64,000 nt of DNA from Methanocalculus chunghsingensis (GCF_018132105.1 NZ_JWHL01000002.1:176275-240274); one strand, 5' to 3'; numbered from the stretch's first letter, positions 15,840 through 26,752 are shown. Made by a program: numbers and translations. The notes: generated from the letters alone by a model not told the origin.

Positions 15840-18629
15840 GTGCACCTGATCATAGCCGAGAAAAATATTGCTGCACGGCGTATTGCCGAGATACTGGCAG
15901 GGAAAGCGAAGGTATCCGCAAAAAAAGATGGATCTGCGAACCTCTATGAATTCGGCGATACGAAGGTGATCGGGCTCCGTGGCCATGTCGTCGAGGTGGA
16001 TTTTGAACCCGGCTATGACAACTGGCGGAGTGCTACCCATCCCCCACGAACCCTTATTGATGCCGGGATCATCAAGAGGCCGACGGAGAAGAAGATCGTC
16101 TCGATCCTCCAGAAGGTGGCACGGAAAGCCGATCTCGTCACAATCGCCACCGACTATGACACCGAAGGTGAACTGATCGGAAAAGAGGCATACGAACTGG
16201 TGCGTGCCGTCAATAACACCGTTGAGGTTGATCGGGCGCGTTTCTCAGCGATCACTCCGGATGAGATACACCGGGCCTTTGCAGAGACCAAACCCCTTGA
16301 CTTCCATCTGGCAGCTGCCGGTGAGACCCGGCAGATCGTCGATCTTGTCTGGGGAGCATCGCTCACCCGTTTCATCTCGATTGCGGCCAAGCGTGGTGGG
16401 GGGAATATTCTGTCGGTAGGCCGGGTGCAGAGTCCTACCCTTGCGATGATCGTCGATCGTGAGAAGGAGATCGAGGCATTCGTCCCGGAGACATACTGGA
16501 TGGTCCGGCTCGACTCGGAGAAGGATCACCTCCCGATTGAGGCGCGACATACCCATGGCCGGTTCAAAGAGAAGGAGGAGGCTCAGGCTGCGGTTGCCGG
16601 TTCTCTCCCCCCTCTCACCGTTAATGAGGTGATTGAAGGTGAGAAGGCCGATCGTGCTCCCACACCGCTTGATACGACATCGCTGATCGTCGCCGCCGGA
16701 AGGCTTGGGTACTCAGCGGCGAATGCGATGCGGGTTGCCGAAGATCTCTATATGAACGGGTACATCTCGTATCCGAGGACCGATAACACGGTCTATCCCC
16801 CAAGCCTTAATCTCAATGGCATCGTCTCGGATCTCTCTAAAGGGGTCTTTGCAAAGGACGGGAAATGGGTTGCAGAGAATATGCGGCCTAAACCTACCCG
16901 TGGCAAGAAGGAGACGACCGATCACCCACCCATCCACCCTGCCGGATATGGAAGCCCGGAGAAGATTGGAGAGGATGCCTGGAAACTCTATGAGTTCATT
17001 GTCAGGAGATTCTTTGCCACCCTTTCCCCAGATGCGAAATGGAAGACCCTGAAGGTGAATATGTCTGCGGGAAGTGAGCCATACACAGCGACCGGAGGGA
17101 GGCTGGTTGAGCCCGGCTATCGGACTGTGTACCAGTATTCCGATGCGAAAGAGCGGATTTTACCAAAACTCACCGCTGGAGATACACTTCCTATCAATGC
17201 GGTTCATCTCGATGAGAAGGAGACCCAGCCCCCGGCCAGATATACCCAGAGCAGGCTGATCCAGAAGATGGAGGAGCTTGGGCTCGGGACAAAGAGTACC
17301 CGCCATGAGGTGATCCAGAAGCTGATCGGACGGAAATACGTTGAAGGCAATCCTCTCCGTCCAACACTTGTCGGACGGGCTGTCACCGATACTCTGGAGC
17401 AGTATGCTGATACGATCACCCGGCCGGAGATGACCCGTGCCCTTGAGGATCATATGAACATGATCAAGGTCCGTGAGAAACGATCCGACGATGTTCTCAC
17501 CGAGTCACGGGAGATGCTCGACCGGGTCTTTGATCAGCTTGAAGGCAATGAGTCCTTGATTGGTGAGGATATCATGGAGATGACCATCGAGGAGTCCATC
17601 GTTGGCCCCTGTCCCATCTGTGGTCATTCTCTTCGTATCAGGAGGATGGGGTCATCCCAGTTCATCGGGTGTATGCACTATCCTGACTGCACCTTTAATA
17701 TGAGCCTCCCTCCTGGCACATGGGGTGGCGCAGTCAGGACGAAGGAGGTCTGCCCGACTCACTCCTTAAACCACATCCGGCTCGTACGGAAGGGTGCCCG
17801 CCCCTGGGATCTCGGCTGCCCCCTCTGTTCTCACATCGCATCGAACAAGGAGGCGATTGCCATGATCCCGGGGTGTGATGATGAGCTTATCCGTTCCCTC
17901 CATGAGCACCATCTCTATGCGATTACGGAATTGACATCCAGAACTCCTCTTGAACTCTCCGGGCTCATCGGCATACCGACGCAGAAAGCAGAAGAGATCA
18001 TTCTGGGTGCCGGGGACGTCATCAATAAACTTCGTCTCCGGACAGAGATGAAGAAGTTCATCCGCGATACCATCACTCCACGGAAGGGGAGGAGCCCTGC
18101 AAAGATCGTCAAGGCATTGATCGAGGAGGATGTCAGCGATATCACTGCCCTGGGGAAGGCTGATCCCGGCCTTCTCAGGAAGGCAGGACTCTCCGAGACG
18201 GAGGCTCTGGAGGTGACCGGGTCGGCAAAAGAGGCGAGTGATGCCCGCATCCTCAAGGATGCCGGCATCCCTGCCATATCACTGAAGAAGTATCGTGAGG
18301 CCGGGATCACCTCCCCCGAAGCCTTCCTGAACAGGCATCCGGCAGGTATCTCCCTTGCATCGGGCGTCTCGATCGAGACCGTGATCAAACACGTTTCACT
18401 CATCTGTGAACAGTATAACCGGCCACCTCCGGGGAAGATCACCAAAGGAGCATTTCTGAAAGGGCAGAAGGAACTCACCGACCTTCCGGGTGTTGGGGAG
18501 GCGACGCTCCTGAAGCTGGCTGATGCAGGAGTATATAACCGGGAGACTCTTCTCGCTGTGAGAGACGATATCCCCGGTATCTCTCCTGATGTGATCTCAA
18601 AGATGAAGAAGAAGGCGGAAATTGCATGA
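15840..18629 (+). CDS. topA: DNA topoisomerase I (type IA) with extended helix-hairpin-helix tail
   Basis: Relaxes negative supercoils by transient single-strand cleavage. 929 aa. The Toprim domain starts at residue 1 (LIIAEK), with TDYDTEGE near 104-111. The catalytic tyrosine is in YISYPRTDN near 308-316. A C4 zinc finger (CPICG..C..YPDC) lies near 593-619 and a second Cys-pair set near 640-663. The final 250 residues carry repeated helix-hairpin-helix-like units ([34 protein letters not shown]), longer than in many TopA proteins. The GTG start at 15840 is preceded by AGGGGAG. It overlaps the next gene by 4 bases (ATGA). Confidence 0.94.
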   Translation: MHLIIAEKNIAARRIAEILAGKAKVSAKKDGSANLYEFGDTKVIGLRGHVVEVDFEPGYDNWRSATHPPRTLIDAGIIKRPTEKKIVSILQKVARKADLVTIATDYDTEGELIGKEAYELVRAVNNTVEVDRARFSAITPDEIHRAFAETKPLDFHLAAAGETRQIVDLVWGASLTRFISIAAKRGGGNILSVGRVQSPTLAMIVDREKEIEAFVPETYWMVRLDSEKDHLPIEARHTHGRFKEKEEAQAAVAGSLPPLTVNEVIEGEKADRAPTPLDTTSLIVAAGRLGYSAANAMRVAEDLYMNGYISYPRTDNTVYPPSLNLNGIVSDLSKGVFAKDGKWVAENMRPKPTRGKKETTDHPPIHPAGYGSPEKIGEDAWKLYEFIVRRFFATLSPDAKWKTLKVNMSAGSEPYTATGGRLVEPGYRTVYQYSDAKERILPKLTAGDTLPINAVHLDEKETQPPARYTQSRLIQKMEELGLGTKSTRHEVIQKLIGRKYVEGNPLRPTLVGRAVTDTLEQYADTITRPEMTRALEDHMNMIKVREKRSDDVLTESREMLDRVFDQLEGNESLIGEDIMEMTIEESIVGPCPICGHSLRIRRMGSSQFIGCMHYPDCTFNMSLPPGTWGGAVRTKEVCPTHSLNHIRLVRKGARPWDLGCPLCSHIASNKEAIAMIPGCDDELIRSLHEHHLYAITELTSRTPLELSGLIGIPTQKAEEIILGAGDVINKLRLRTEMKKFIRDTITPRKGRSPAKIVKALIEEDVSDITALGKADPGLLRKAGLSETEALEVTGSAKEASDARILKDAGIPAISLKKYREAGITSPEAFLNRHPAGISLASGVSIETVIKHVSLICEQYNRPPPGKITKGAFLKGQKELTDLPGVGEATLLKLADAGVYNRETLLAVRDDIPGISPDVISKMKKKAEIA

Positions 18630-19306
18630 GCTGGAAAGACTGGGTTCATATAACAAAGTTAGATCCTGACAGATACCTCGACAAGGATGCAATAGAGATC
18701 GTGGCAACAAGCGGAACCGATGCGCTGATGCTCTCTGGTACGCTGAATGTCACGCCAGAGAATCAGGCTGAACTCTATGACCTGGTGAGAGATTATGACA
18801 TGCCGATCGTCGTTGAACCGGCAGATCCCTGTGGTGCACGGTTTGAGGGGATCGATCTCGTCTTTGTTCCAAGCGTTCTGAATGCTTCACACCCCCTCTG
18901 GATCGTTGGCCAGCATCAGCGGTGGGTCCGGAACTATTCCATAGACTGGGAGAGGGTTGTTCCTGAGGCATATATTGTCCTGAATCCGGCATCATCGGTT
19001 GCGAAGGTGACCGGATCTGACTGCAGCCTCTCTGCCGAGGCAGTATCTGCTTATGCAACTGTCGCTGACCGGTACTTCAGGTTCCCTGTTGTCTATATCG
19101 AGTATTCAGGAACATACGGAGACCCGGATGTCGTAAAGGCTGTCTCGGAGAATGTTTCTGATGCACGCATCTTCTATGGCGGCGGGATTAACAATGCAGA
19201 GCGTGCCGCAGAGATGAGCGCATATGCAGATACCATCGTCGTCGGTAATGCCGTCTATGAGGCCGGCATTGAGGCGCTGAAGGCGACGGTCAGGGCGGTT
19301 CGATAG
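18626..19306 (+). CDS. geranylgeranylglyceryl phosphate synthase (PcrB/GGGPS family)
   Basis: Makes the first ether bond of archaeal membrane lipids from sn-glycerol-1-phosphate and geranylgeranyl diphosphate. 226 aa TIM barrel. Family motifs: [10 protein letters not shown] at the start, [13 protein letters not shown] near 28-40, [11 protein letters not shown] near 155-165, and the phosphate-binding [12 protein letters not shown] near 180-191. ATGA overlap with topA and a 3-base gap to the TrmJ-like gene suggest one transcript. The gene is a direct marker of an archaeal genome. Confidence 0.93.
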   Translation: MSWKDWVHITKLDPDRYLDKDAIEIVATSGTDALMLSGTLNVTPENQAELYDLVRDYDMPIVVEPADPCGARFEGIDLVFVPSVLNASHPLWIVGQHQRWVRNYSIDWERVVPEAYIVLNPASSVAKVTGSDCSLSAEAVSAYATVADRYFRFPVVYIEYSGTYGDPDVVKAVSENVSDARIFYGGGINNAERAAEMSAYADTIVVGNAVYEAGIEALKATVRAVR

Positions 19307-19309
19307 GGG

Positions 19310-20026
19310 ATGCCCGACGTAGATATCGTCCTCGTCGAACCCCTCTATGAAGGGAACGTCGGGTTTGCCGCACGGGTGATGAAGAATTTCGGGTTTACGA
19401 ACCTTGTCCTTGTGAACCCCTGTCCGCTCGGTGACGAAGCGATCGCCCGTTCATCCCATGCCCGTGATATTCTCGAATCTGCAGAACGGATCAGCCTTGA
19501 AGAGGTCTTTGAGCGAAGTGCCGTCACCATCGCAACGACCGGCACACTCGGCAAGTCGGTGACCAACCCGATGCGGATGCCGTTTTATGATCCGGCCGAG
19601 CTCCGTGATATCATCACCCCGATTGACGGGCGGGTCTCCATCCTCTTTGGAAGGGAGAACTGGGGGCTGAATAACGATGAGGTGCGGCGATCTGATATTA
19701 TCTGCACCATCCCGACATCGCCTGTGTATCCGATCATCAATATCTCCCATGCCATCGGGATCATCTGTTACGAGCTCGCCGGTATTCCCCGCGGTGAATA
19801 CCTGCTTGCAAGCAGGCTCGAGATGGACTGTCTCTATGAGCATATCAGCTCGTTTCTGGATCGGATCGAACACCCGCCGGAGAAACGGGCGACGACACTT
19901 CTTCTTGTACGGCGTGTCCTTGGCAGAACCCTCCTCACTGCACGGGAGGCGAGCACGCTCCATGGCCTCCTGAGGAGGACAGAGTGGCATCTCGACAATC
20001 CGGAAGGAAGCGATAAGTCAGAGTAA
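19310..20026 (+). CDS. TrmJ-like SPOUT RNA 2'-O-methyltransferase
   Basis: Probably methylates the ribose 2'-O of tRNA position 32 using SAM. 238 aa with the SpoU trefoil-knot motifs: an N-terminal [25 protein letters not shown] start (here [18 protein letters not shown]), [14 protein letters not shown] near residues 104-117, and [16 protein letters not shown] near 139-154, which forms the knot. The C-terminal 75 residues form a helical extension. The exact target nucleotide cannot be read from the sequence. Confidence 0.9.
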   Translation: MPDVDIVLVEPLYEGNVGFAARVMKNFGFTNLVLVNPCPLGDEAIARSSHARDILESAERISLEEVFERSAVTIATTGTLGKSVTNPMRMPFYDPAELRDIITPIDGRVSILFGRENWGLNNDEVRRSDIICTIPTSPVYPIINISHAIGIICYELAGIPRGEYLLASRLEMDCLYEHISSFLDRIEHPPEKRATTLLLVRRVLGRTLLTAREASTLHGLLRRTEWHLDNPEGSDKSE

Positions 20027-20042
20027 GTGCCACAGAAGAGGA

Positions 20043-20600
20043 ATGATCCTTGTTGACTGGCAGATCATCGATCGTGTCAATCGTGGCCATATTCTGATTG
20101 ATCCCTACGATCCCGGACTGGTTCAGCCTAATTCCCTTGATATTCGGCTTGGCGACCATTTTGTCTGGTATCGTCCCGGAGACGGGGTCATCGACCCCTA
20201 CGACAAATCAAGTATCGAATCTGAGACCGAAGAGACGAATGCTCCCTATTTTGATATCGCGCCGGGTATGTTTGTACTCGCAGAAACGATGGAGACGATC
20301 GGACTTCCCGATAATATCGTGGCAAGTATCGAAGGGAAGAGCAGTATCGCACGGTTCGGTGTTGAGCTTCACCAGACCGGTGGTTGGATTGACGCAGGAT
20401 TCCGGGGTACGATCACCCTTGAGATGTGTAATGTAAATGTCCGTCCTGTCCGCGTTTATGCCGGGATGCCTGTCGGCCAGCTTGTCTTCTATACAACCGA
20501 GCGCGCGGCATGCCCGTACGATAAGAAACCGGATGCGAAATACATGGACCAGCGGCAGGCGACCCTTTCCCGGTATGCAGCGAATAAGCGGCAGGACTGA
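20043..20600 (+). CDS. dcd: dCTP deaminase
   Basis: Deaminates dCTP to dUTP for thymidylate synthesis, possibly as the bifunctional dCTP deaminase/dUTPase seen in some methanogens. 185 aa. It carries the family core [20 protein letters not shown] near residues 99-118, with Ser, Arg and the catalytic Glu region, followed by [15 protein letters not shown] lies immediately before the ATG at 20043. A separate dUTPase is not seen in this window, so mono- versus bifunctionality is open. Confidence 0.94.
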   Translation: MILVDWQIIDRVNRGHILIDPYDPGLVQPNSLDIRLGDHFVWYRPGDGVIDPYDKSSIESETEETNAPYFDIAPGMFVLAETMETIGLPDNIVASIEGKSSIARFGVELHQTGGWIDAGFRGTITLEMCNVNVRPVRVYAGMPVGQLVFYTTERAACPYDKKPDAKYMDQRQATLSRYAANKRQD

Positions 20601-20605
20601 GTTGA

Positions 20606-20614
20606 TATATAAAT
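20606..20614 (+). promoter_or_regulatory. TATA box of thrS
   Basis: TATATAAAT lies just after the dcd stop and centred about 44 bases before the thrS ATG at 20654, which predicts a start site near 20636 and a leader of roughly 18 bases. It is one of the clearest TATA elements in the window. Confidence 0.65.
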
Positions 20615-20653
20615 AATCAATACGCACATGTACAGGATTTGGATGGTTCAATC

Positions 20654-22480
20654 ATGCGGCTTCTTCTGATACATTCGGATTATATTGAGTATGAGGCACA
20701 GAAGAAGACGGCGATGGCAGAAGAGGATATTCTCGGAAAGGATTCACTCAATGATGCTATCACCGCCTTCTGTGCTGTAGAATCGATCGATGAAGAGGAT
20801 CTCAGCGACGTCGTCTCCCAGGCGGCAGCCGAGATCCTGGCAACTGCTGAGAAGGTTAATGCAGAACGGGTGATGATCTACCCGTATGCCCATCTCTCAA
20901 ACGATCTTGCAACACCGGATCGGGCGGTCGCTGCTCTCAAGGCACTTGAAAGTGCTCTCTCTGAGAGGATCGAGGTGAAGAGGGCACCGTTTGGCTGGTA
21001 TAAATCCTTCAAACTATCCTGTAAGGGCCATCCCCTCTCCGAACTCTCGCGGACTATTGTCCCTGGTGGTGCCGATGCACCTGCAAAGAAAGAGGTGAGC
21101 CGCGAATGGTTCGTCCTCACTCCGGAGGGTGAGAAGAAGGATATCAGCGGGTATATCGATGACTCGAACTTCGGCCGTCTTGTGGCAAAGGAGACCGGAA
21201 CAGGGGGTACGGTCGGCGGTGACCCAATCCATGTCGAACTGATGCGGGCAAAGGAGCTTGTTGATTACGAGGCGAGATCCGATGTCGGCAACCTCAGATG
21301 GCTCCCACGCGGCAAACTGATCCGGGATCTTCTGGCTGATTATTGTCTTCATACCGTCCTTGAATACGGGGGATCACCGGTTGAGACCCCGGTGATGTAT
21401 GATCTCGGCGATCCCGCCATCTATGAACATGCCGCCAAGTTCGGAGAGCGTCAGTACCGGTTTAAATCAAATAACCGAAATATGATGCTCCGGTTTGCTG
21501 CATGTTTCGGTATGTTCTCGATTATGCATGATATGCATATCTCCCCAAATACCCTTCCGATGAAGATGTACGAACTTTCGACGTACTCCTTCCGCCATGA
21601 ACAGAAGGGAGAGGTGATCGGTCTGAAGCGTCTGCGTACCTTCACGATGCCGGATATGCATACCCTCACAAAGAATATGGCAGATGCCCTCTCCTGCTTT
21701 GAAGAGCAGCTCCTGATGGGGTGGAAGAGCGGTGCGGATCTTGAAACTCCACTTGAAGGGGCATTCCGGTGCACCCGAGATTTCTATGATGAGCATGCAG
21801 ACTGGGTCCAAAAGATTGTGAAACTCTCCGGCCGACCTCTCCTCATCGAGATCATCTCGGAGAGGATGCACTACTGGGTTGCAAAGATTGATCTCGCCGC
21901 AATCGACAGCCAGGGCAGGCCGATCGAGAATCCGACCGTCCAGATCGATGTTGAGAGCGCACACCGGTTTGACATCTCCTACCATGACCGTGACGGTCAG
22001 GTGATCCACCCTCCGATCCTTCACTGCTCACCGACCGGATCGATCGAGCGGGTCATCTGTGCGATGCTTGAAGGGACAGGCCGGATGGCTGTGCCATCAT
22101 TCCCGGTATGGCTTGCACCAACACAGGTACGTATTCTCCCGGTTGCGGAGCGGCATATCGGATATGCAAAGAATCTGATGGAGCAGATGAATGCTGCCGC
22201 CATCCGGTGCGACCTCGATGATCGTGACGAATCAGTCGGGAAGAAGATCCGTGAAGCCGGGATGGACTGGGTTCCATTCGTTGTTGTCGTTGGTGATCAG
22301 GAGATGGAATCCGATCTCCTGACGGTGACAATCCGGTCAAAGTCCGAGCCGAAGAAGCCGTTCAAGGAGCAGCTGAAGGCAGAGGATCTCATCGCGCTTG
22401 TTCGCGGTGAGACTGTTGACAAACCCTTCCGTCCGCTCTATACCCCGCGCCTCCTCTCGAAGAAGCCGCGATATATCTGA
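20654..22480 (+). CDS. thrS: threonyl-tRNA synthetase, archaeal type
   Basis: Charges tRNA(Thr). 608 aa from the ATG at 20654, where the archaeal N-terminal editing domain (D-Tyr-deacylase-like) begins with [14 protein letters not shown]; an ATG 15 bases upstream is in frame but gives an atypical start. The class II catalytic core has motif 2 ([17 protein letters not shown] region) near residue 315 and motif 3 ([14 protein letters not shown]) near 460. The C-terminal 110 residues are the anticodon-binding domain ([15 protein letters not shown] onward). It is transcribed from its own TATA box. Confidence 0.95.
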   Translation: MRLLLIHSDYIEYEAQKKTAMAEEDILGKDSLNDAITAFCAVESIDEEDLSDVVSQAAAEILATAEKVNAERVMIYPYAHLSNDLATPDRAVAALKALESALSERIEVKRAPFGWYKSFKLSCKGHPLSELSRTIVPGGADAPAKKEVSREWFVLTPEGEKKDISGYIDDSNFGRLVAKETGTGGTVGGDPIHVELMRAKELVDYEARSDVGNLRWLPRGKLIRDLLADYCLHTVLEYGGSPVETPVMYDLGDPAIYEHAAKFGERQYRFKSNNRNMMLRFAACFGMFSIMHDMHISPNTLPMKMYELSTYSFRHEQKGEVIGLKRLRTFTMPDMHTLTKNMADALSCFEEQLLMGWKSGADLETPLEGAFRCTRDFYDEHADWVQKIVKLSGRPLLIEIISERMHYWVAKIDLAAIDSQGRPIENPTVQIDVESAHRFDISYHDRDGQVIHPPILHCSPTGSIERVICAMLEGTGRMAVPSFPVWLAPTQVRILPVAERHIGYAKNLMEQMNAAAIRCDLDDRDESVGKKIREAGMDWVPFVVVVGDQEMESDLLTVTIRSKSEPKKPFKEQLKAEDLIALVRGETVDKPFRPLYTPRLLSKKPRYI

Positions 22481-22485
22481 CCCAC

Positions 22486-22492
22486 TTTTTTT
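22486..22492 (+). terminator. T7 run after thrS
   Basis: A run of seven T directly follows the thrS stop and abuts the ATG of the DUF362 gene. Oligo-T tracts terminate archaeal transcription, but a tract touching the next start codon could also leave read-through, so this is tentative. Confidence 0.35.
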
Positions 22493-23656
22493 ATGGATAC
22501 AACCGTCGCCTCTGTCTTCTGCGATTCATATGATGAGAAGAAGGTGGATGCCGCGGTCCGGCGCACAATTGATCTCCTCGGTGGGATCGGGTCATTCGTC
22601 CGGCCCGGTATGACCGTCCTTCTGAAGCCGAATCTCCTTGCAGGCACCGATCCGAAAAAGGCAGTGACGACCCATCCTACGATCATCGGAGCGGTTGCAC
22701 GGATCCTGATTGCGCATGGTTGCAGTGTTCTCATCGGGGACAGTCCGGGTGCCGGGGTCCGTTATACCCCGGCATCCCTCAGGCGGGCATACAGGCGATC
22801 CGGGATCACACCCCTTGGTAATATACCGGGTGTCTCCCTCAACTACGATGTCTCCCACACCACCTGTGCATCCCCGGATGGCACGGTGGTGAAGCGGTTC
22901 CTTATCATCTCCCCGGCGGTATCTGCCGATGCGATCATCACCATCTCCAAGCCCAAGACCCATCTCCTGACGACCTATACAGGTGCGGTTAAGAACCTCT
23001 TCGGCCTCATCCCCGGCCATGAGAAGTCGCTCTTTCATACCCGTTTTCCTGAGGCCGAAGTTTTCTCCGAGATGCTCATCGATCTCCATGGCGCCGTCCG
23101 CCCGGTTCTTCACCTGATGGATGCCGTCACCGGGATGGAAGGGAACGGACCGATGTCAGGGAAACCCCGTGATATCGGGCTTTTCCTTGGATCAACTGAT
23201 CCACATGCGCTCGATTATGTCGTCTCATCAGTCATCGGGATACCGCCGGAGAGCATCCCGACGATCTCGGCGGCAAAGCGACGGGGGCTTCTCTCTCCGG
23301 ATCCTCTGATCCTCGGGGATGATCCCGCATCGCTCCATCTCGCACCGTTTCGTCTTCCTGATACAAAACGGCCGGCCGGCCTCCGAATGAAGATGATGCG
23401 TAGAATCCTCTCCCGTCTCCAGCACTCCGGCCGGAGTATCACCCCCTATCCGGCGGTCATCCCCGCTGCCTGCATCGGCTGTGGCGCCTGCGAGCGTATC
23501 TGCCCTGTCGATGCCGCCGTTCTACGAAACCGGGTAGCAGAGATCGATCTCTCCCTCTGTATCCGCTGCTACTGTTGTCATGAGTCCTGTGAGGCTGCAG
23601 CAATCGGGATCAGGGACTCTCTTCTCTCCCGCCTCCTCTTCGGCAGTCGGCAGTAA
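22493..23656 (+). CDS. DUF362 protein with C-terminal ferredoxin domain
   Basis: 387 aa. Residues 1-290 are a DUF362 domain, recognisable from GGIGSFVRPGMTVLLKPN, SKPKTHLLTTYTGAVKNLFG and the PGHEKSLFH stretch. The C-terminus carries two [4Fe-4S] motifs: CIGCGACERICPVDA and CIRCYCCHESC. DUF362 proteins are common in anaerobes and are presumed to be redox or cofactor-related; the biochemical role is unknown. The gene lies between thrS and mmp10 on the same strand. Confidence 0.88.
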   Translation: MDTTVASVFCDSYDEKKVDAAVRRTIDLLGGIGSFVRPGMTVLLKPNLLAGTDPKKAVTTHPTIIGAVARILIAHGCSVLIGDSPGAGVRYTPASLRRAYRRSGITPLGNIPGVSLNYDVSHTTCASPDGTVVKRFLIISPAVSADAIITISKPKTHLLTTYTGAVKNLFGLIPGHEKSLFHTRFPEAEVFSEMLIDLHGAVRPVLHLMDAVTGMEGNGPMSGKPRDIGLFLGSTDPHALDYVVSSVIGIPPESIPTISAAKRRGLLSPDPLILGDDPASLHLAPFRLPDTKRPAGLRMKMMRRILSRLQHSGRSITPYPAVIPAACIGCGACERICPVDAAVLRNRVAEIDLSLCIRCYCCHESCEAAAIGIRDSLLSRLLFGSRQ

Positions 23657-23685
23657 TTATAACCTCTCGAACCGAATATTTCCCA

Positions 23686-24915
23686 ATGGTTCAGCTGACG
23701 GTCGATATCGGTGGGCGGCCGGGGATCGACTGCCGTGGTTTCTGTGCATACTGTTACTTCCGGCATACAGGTAATAGAGAGATCCCGGCGTTTGGATGCA
23801 GGTACTGCCTTCCGTTTGTGAAGGGATGCGATTATTGCAGAAAGGGTGTCAAAGAAGAGTATCCGGGCTTCAAACCCCTCCGCGAGGTCGCCGACACTGT
23901 CCTTGCCGATATTCAGTCTGTCAGGGGAGATATCACCCGTGTCACCATCAGCGGCGGTGGGGATCCGAGCTGCTACCCGGAGTTTGTCGATCTCGTTGAT
24001 CTCCTCGCAAGCCTTGAAGCGCCGCTGCATATCGGGTATACAAGCGGGAAAGGCTTTGACGATCCCGGGATTGCCGATATTCTCATCGATGCAGGGTTGA
24101 CGGAGATCTCATTCACCGTCTTTGCGAGCGACCCCGCGCTCAGACGGAGGTACATGCATGATCCGACCCCGGAGGTCTCTCTTGAGATTATCAGAGGCCT
24201 TGCTGCATCGATCGATGTCTATGCCGCCTCGGTGATCCTGCCCGGCGTCAACGATGGTACTGTGCTTCGGGAGACCTGCCGCTGGCTTGAGGAGATCGGG
24301 GTAAAAGGGCATATTCTGATGCGGTTTGCCAACACGACCGATCAGGGCCTGATCCTTGGGAATGGTCCCATCATTGCTGATCATCCTGTTCAGACGGTGG
24401 AGGAGTTTTCTGCCATGGTCGCATCGGCCGCTGCTGGCTGTACAATGAAGGTATCCGGGACCCCGCTTGCCGATCCCGATCTCGGATCACCGTTTGCGAT
24501 CCGGCATGAGCCGGATCTCCTCGCCCGACTCCCGCGGGTGGAAGGGGCCGCCTCCGTCATCACCGGGAGTGTCGCCGCCCCCTTCATCCGGGAGATACTT
24601 GATGCCTGCGGCGGCTGCGATGTCGTCCCGGTGGCAAAAGAGATCGCCTGCCTGATCACCGCCGATGATCTCCGGGGGCTTGATCTGAGCACCCTTGCCG
24701 GGACGGTCATCATCCCCGGCCGATCATTCGTCTTCCTCCCCGAGGCTGAGGCGATCCTCTCGGCAGATGGTATTCACCGGCAGGTGATCCGTGGGCCTGA
24801 GATGCTCACCGCCGATGCCGAGACGAGTATGGGAATGACCCGTGACGGGGTGCTTGAGATGGAGTTCTGCGGGTTTACGGATCTGATCGGGATGATCAAC
24901 CTCTATGGGAGGTGA
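23686..24915 (+). CDS. mmp10: Mmp10, methyl-CoM reductase arginine C-methyltransferase (B12-dependent radical SAM)
   Basis: Installs 5-C-methylarginine in the active-site region of McrA using SAM and a corrinoid. 409 aa, matching the family. The start MVQLTVDIGGRPGIDCRGFC is characteristic; the radical-SAM cysteines are in C-RGF-C-AY-C (C-x3-C-x2-C), followed by a second Cys group (GCRYC and GCDYC) typical of Mmp10, then ISGGGDPSCYPE. It is found only in methanogens and relatives, so it supports the taxonomic call. A TATA-like AATTATAAC lies about 30 bases before the ATG. It is convergent with the corrinoid-uptake cluster. Confidence 0.93.
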   Translation: MVQLTVDIGGRPGIDCRGFCAYCYFRHTGNREIPAFGCRYCLPFVKGCDYCRKGVKEEYPGFKPLREVADTVLADIQSVRGDITRVTISGGGDPSCYPEFVDLVDLLASLEAPLHIGYTSGKGFDDPGIADILIDAGLTEISFTVFASDPALRRRYMHDPTPEVSLEIIRGLAASIDVYAASVILPGVNDGTVLRETCRWLEEIGVKGHILMRFANTTDQGLILGNGPIIADHPVQTVEEFSAMVASAAAGCTMKVSGTPLADPDLGSPFAIRHEPDLLARLPRVEGAASVITGSVAAPFIREILDACGGCDVVPVAKEIACLITADDLRGLDLSTLAGTVIIPGRSFVFLPEAEAILSADGIHRQVIRGPEMLTADAETSMGMTRDGVLEMEFCGFTDLIGMINLYGR

Positions 24916-24926
24916 GCTGGCGAGCG

Positions 24927-25652
24927 TCAGCTGAGCCCGTCAAGATAATGAAGACTCTGAATGAACTGGTCCATCCGCTGCGTCTCAATGACGGCTGTCG
25001 CATCGTCAGGAAATGTCTGCATGAGATCCGGGTACGGGATTGTTCCGTTTCCAATGGCATCATGCGAGTCGAAGACCCCGCAGTTGTCATGGAGGTGGAG
25101 GTGGATGATCCCATCGGTCTCAAGGAATGCCTCGGCAAGGCCATTGAGATGGGCATGACCGAGATCCAGGGTGATCCCAAGGCCCAGACCGGTGATCCTC
25201 CCGGCAAAATCCGGAGTTTTAAAGAGATAGGGGTCCCAGCTCCCCATATTCTCAAGTGCAAACCGGACCACCCGCTCCTCCTGTACTGCTGCGAGATCGA
25301 CGAGCGACCGGTCAAGGGCGGCCTCTGCGGCATCCCGCATCCCGCTCTCAACGAGATGGCCCGGATGGACGACCAGACGGTCGGCACCGATCCGGTCAGC
25401 GATCAGGGAGAGATCTGACAGTGCTTCAATGGAAGCCCGCCGCATCCGTTCATTCACCGATGCAGGGTTGATATCCCCGCATGGCGCATGGACGCTGTAC
25501 TTGAGATCATATGAATAACAGACCTCCTCATGATAGAAGAGCGAATGGAGGCCATCAGAGAGGATCTCAACCCGGCTGGTGTAGTCGGAGAGGAGTGTGA
25601 GCGCCTCATCAAGAGGATGATCGATGAGGCAGTACGTGGATGACCCTGTCAC
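24927..25652 (-). CDS. TIM-barrel sugar-phosphate isomerase/AP-endonuclease-like protein
   Basis: 241 aa of the AP endonuclease 2/xylose isomerase-like barrel: KYSVHAPCGDIN, DRLVVHPGHL, ALENMGS, ITLDLGHAHLNG and HLHLHDNCG each supply a metal-type His, Glu or Asp. The substrate is unknown; it lacks the full endonuclease IV motif set, so a small-molecule isomerase or hydrolase is more likely. It starts with GTG at 25652, overlapping the btuF stop by 4 bases (GTGA), so it is the last gene of the uptake cluster and may act on the imported ligand. Confidence 0.82.
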   Translation of the reverse strand: MTGSSTYCLIDHPLDEALTLLSDYTSRVEILSDGLHSLFYHEEVCYSYDLKYSVHAPCGDINPASVNERMRRASIEALSDLSLIADRIGADRLVVHPGHLVESGMRDAAEAALDRSLVDLAAVQEERVVRFALENMGSWDPYLFKTPDFAGRITGLGLGITLDLGHAHLNGLAEAFLETDGIIHLHLHDNCGVFDSHDAIGNGTIPYPDLMQTFPDDATAVIETQRMDQFIQSLHYLDGLS

Positions 25653-26689
25653 ACCCGTCTCCCCAGGAAGAGCCCGGTGGCCAGGAGGAGTGCCATGGCG
25701 TGGATAACGACTGATACCGGGGCTTCGGCAGGGGGCTGCTCCTTCCCGTTTGTGGCGTCAAAGAGTTCCGGGTGTATTACGGCTGCCACCTCCTCAAGTG
25801 CATCGACGATCCGGGGGCCGGCACGGCTGATGATATCGGCATCAATGAGGATCACCTGATGATTTTTCACCGCATTGAGGTTCTGGAATCGCGGCTCGGT
25901 CATAAAATACTGATAGATGACATTCTGGCCTGCAGTTCCCATCCCGGTCCCTGAACTGACGAAGATGTAATCGGGGTTTGTGACGATGAACTCCTCAAGA
26001 CCGACGATCTCCCACTCATCGAGATGAGCAAAGACATTCTCCCCTCCGGCAGCCCGTATCACTTCATTCTGGAATGTCCGGTCTCCCGAGACCCAGACCG
26101 GCTCATGCCAGACGACATGGGCCACGGTGGGGCGTCCGTGAATCGTATCGGTCTTGTCGGTTATCGTCGTGGTCCGCAGCTCTAATTCATTTGTAAGAGC
26201 CAGAGCATTCTCCCGGACACCGGTGATCTCACCGATGAGATTGATATTATCGAGGATCTCATCCATCGTCTCCGGACTGAGGACGATGACGGTATGCCCC
26301 ATAGAACGGAGACGGCTGAGGACCTCTTCGCTATTGCCCTCCACCCCGACGATGAGATCAGGCTCAAGAGCAACGACCCTCTCGACACTGATCGTGCTGT
26401 ACCCGCCGACCTGTGGAACCGCTGCCGCCTCAGGGGGATAATCCGAGAGGTCGGCAACCCCGACAACGCGCTCCCCAAGACCGAGTGCAAAGAGGATCTC
26501 GGTATTTGAGGGTGCCAGAGAGACGATGCGTTGCGGATACCCCTGTATGGTCACCACAGTCCCCTGATCATCGGTGATTCTGATCACCCGGTCATGATCG
26601 GGGTTCTCAGCACCACAGACTGGTGGGGTGAGTGCGAACAGGGTCACAAGGAGGAGGAGAAGAAGTATCATCCTTGTACTGGGTTTCAT
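25649..26689 (-). CDS. btuF: BtuF-like corrinoid-binding protein, membrane anchored
   Basis: Extracytoplasmic substrate-binding protein for a BtuCD-type importer. 346 aa: signal peptide (about 1-26), the two-lobed helical-backbone fold, and a C-terminal helix (about 327-343) ending in GRRV that would anchor it. The family signatures RIVSLAPSNTEILFALGLG and VPQVGGYSTIS, and the VVALEPDLIVG stretch, match cobalamin-binding members more closely than siderophore binders; ligand specificity is inferred. It is nearly the same as the C-terminal half of the next gene upstream. AGAGGT precedes the ATG, and a T-run separates it from the upstream gene, so it may have its own promoter. Confidence 0.88.
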   Translation of the reverse strand: MKPSTRMILLLLLLVTLFALTPPVCGAENPDHDRVIRITDDQGTVVTIQGYPQRIVSLAPSNTEILFALGLGERVVGVADLSDYPPEAAAVPQVGGYSTISVERVVALEPDLIVGVEGNSEEVLSRLRSMGHTVIVLSPETMDEILDNINLIGEITGVRENALALTNELELRTTTITDKTDTIHGRPTVAHVVWHEPVWVSGDRTFQNEVIRAAGGENVFAHLDEWEIVGLEEFIVTNPDYIFVSSGTGMGTAGQNVIYQYFMTEPRFQNLNAVKNHQVILIDADIISRAGPRIVDALEEVAAVIHPELFDATNGKEQPPAEAPVSVVIHAMALLLATGLFLGRRV

Positions 26690-26745
26690 ACCTCTTCTAT
26701 GTGAGAGGGGAGGAGATAAGATGATCTACTTGTCTGTTGTAAACT

Positions 26746-26752
26746 AAAAAAA
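26746..26752 (-). terminator. T7 run (minus strand) between the toroid-BtuF gene and btuF
   Basis: Reading in the direction of transcription, ATATTTTTTTAG lies 18 bases after the stop of the toroid-BtuF gene and 56 bases before the btuF ATG. Such oligo-T tracts act as terminators in archaea; this one would allow partial uncoupling of the two BtuF genes. Confidence 0.4.

Noticed and set aside
20639..20653. Upstream in-frame ATG as the thrS start
   Set aside because: The archaeal editing domain begins exactly at the ATG at 20654, and five extra residues match nothing in the family.
22486..22500. Programmed frameshift at the T7 run before the DUF362 gene
   Set aside because: The run lies after the thrS stop and before an ordinary ATG, so no frame change is needed to read either gene.
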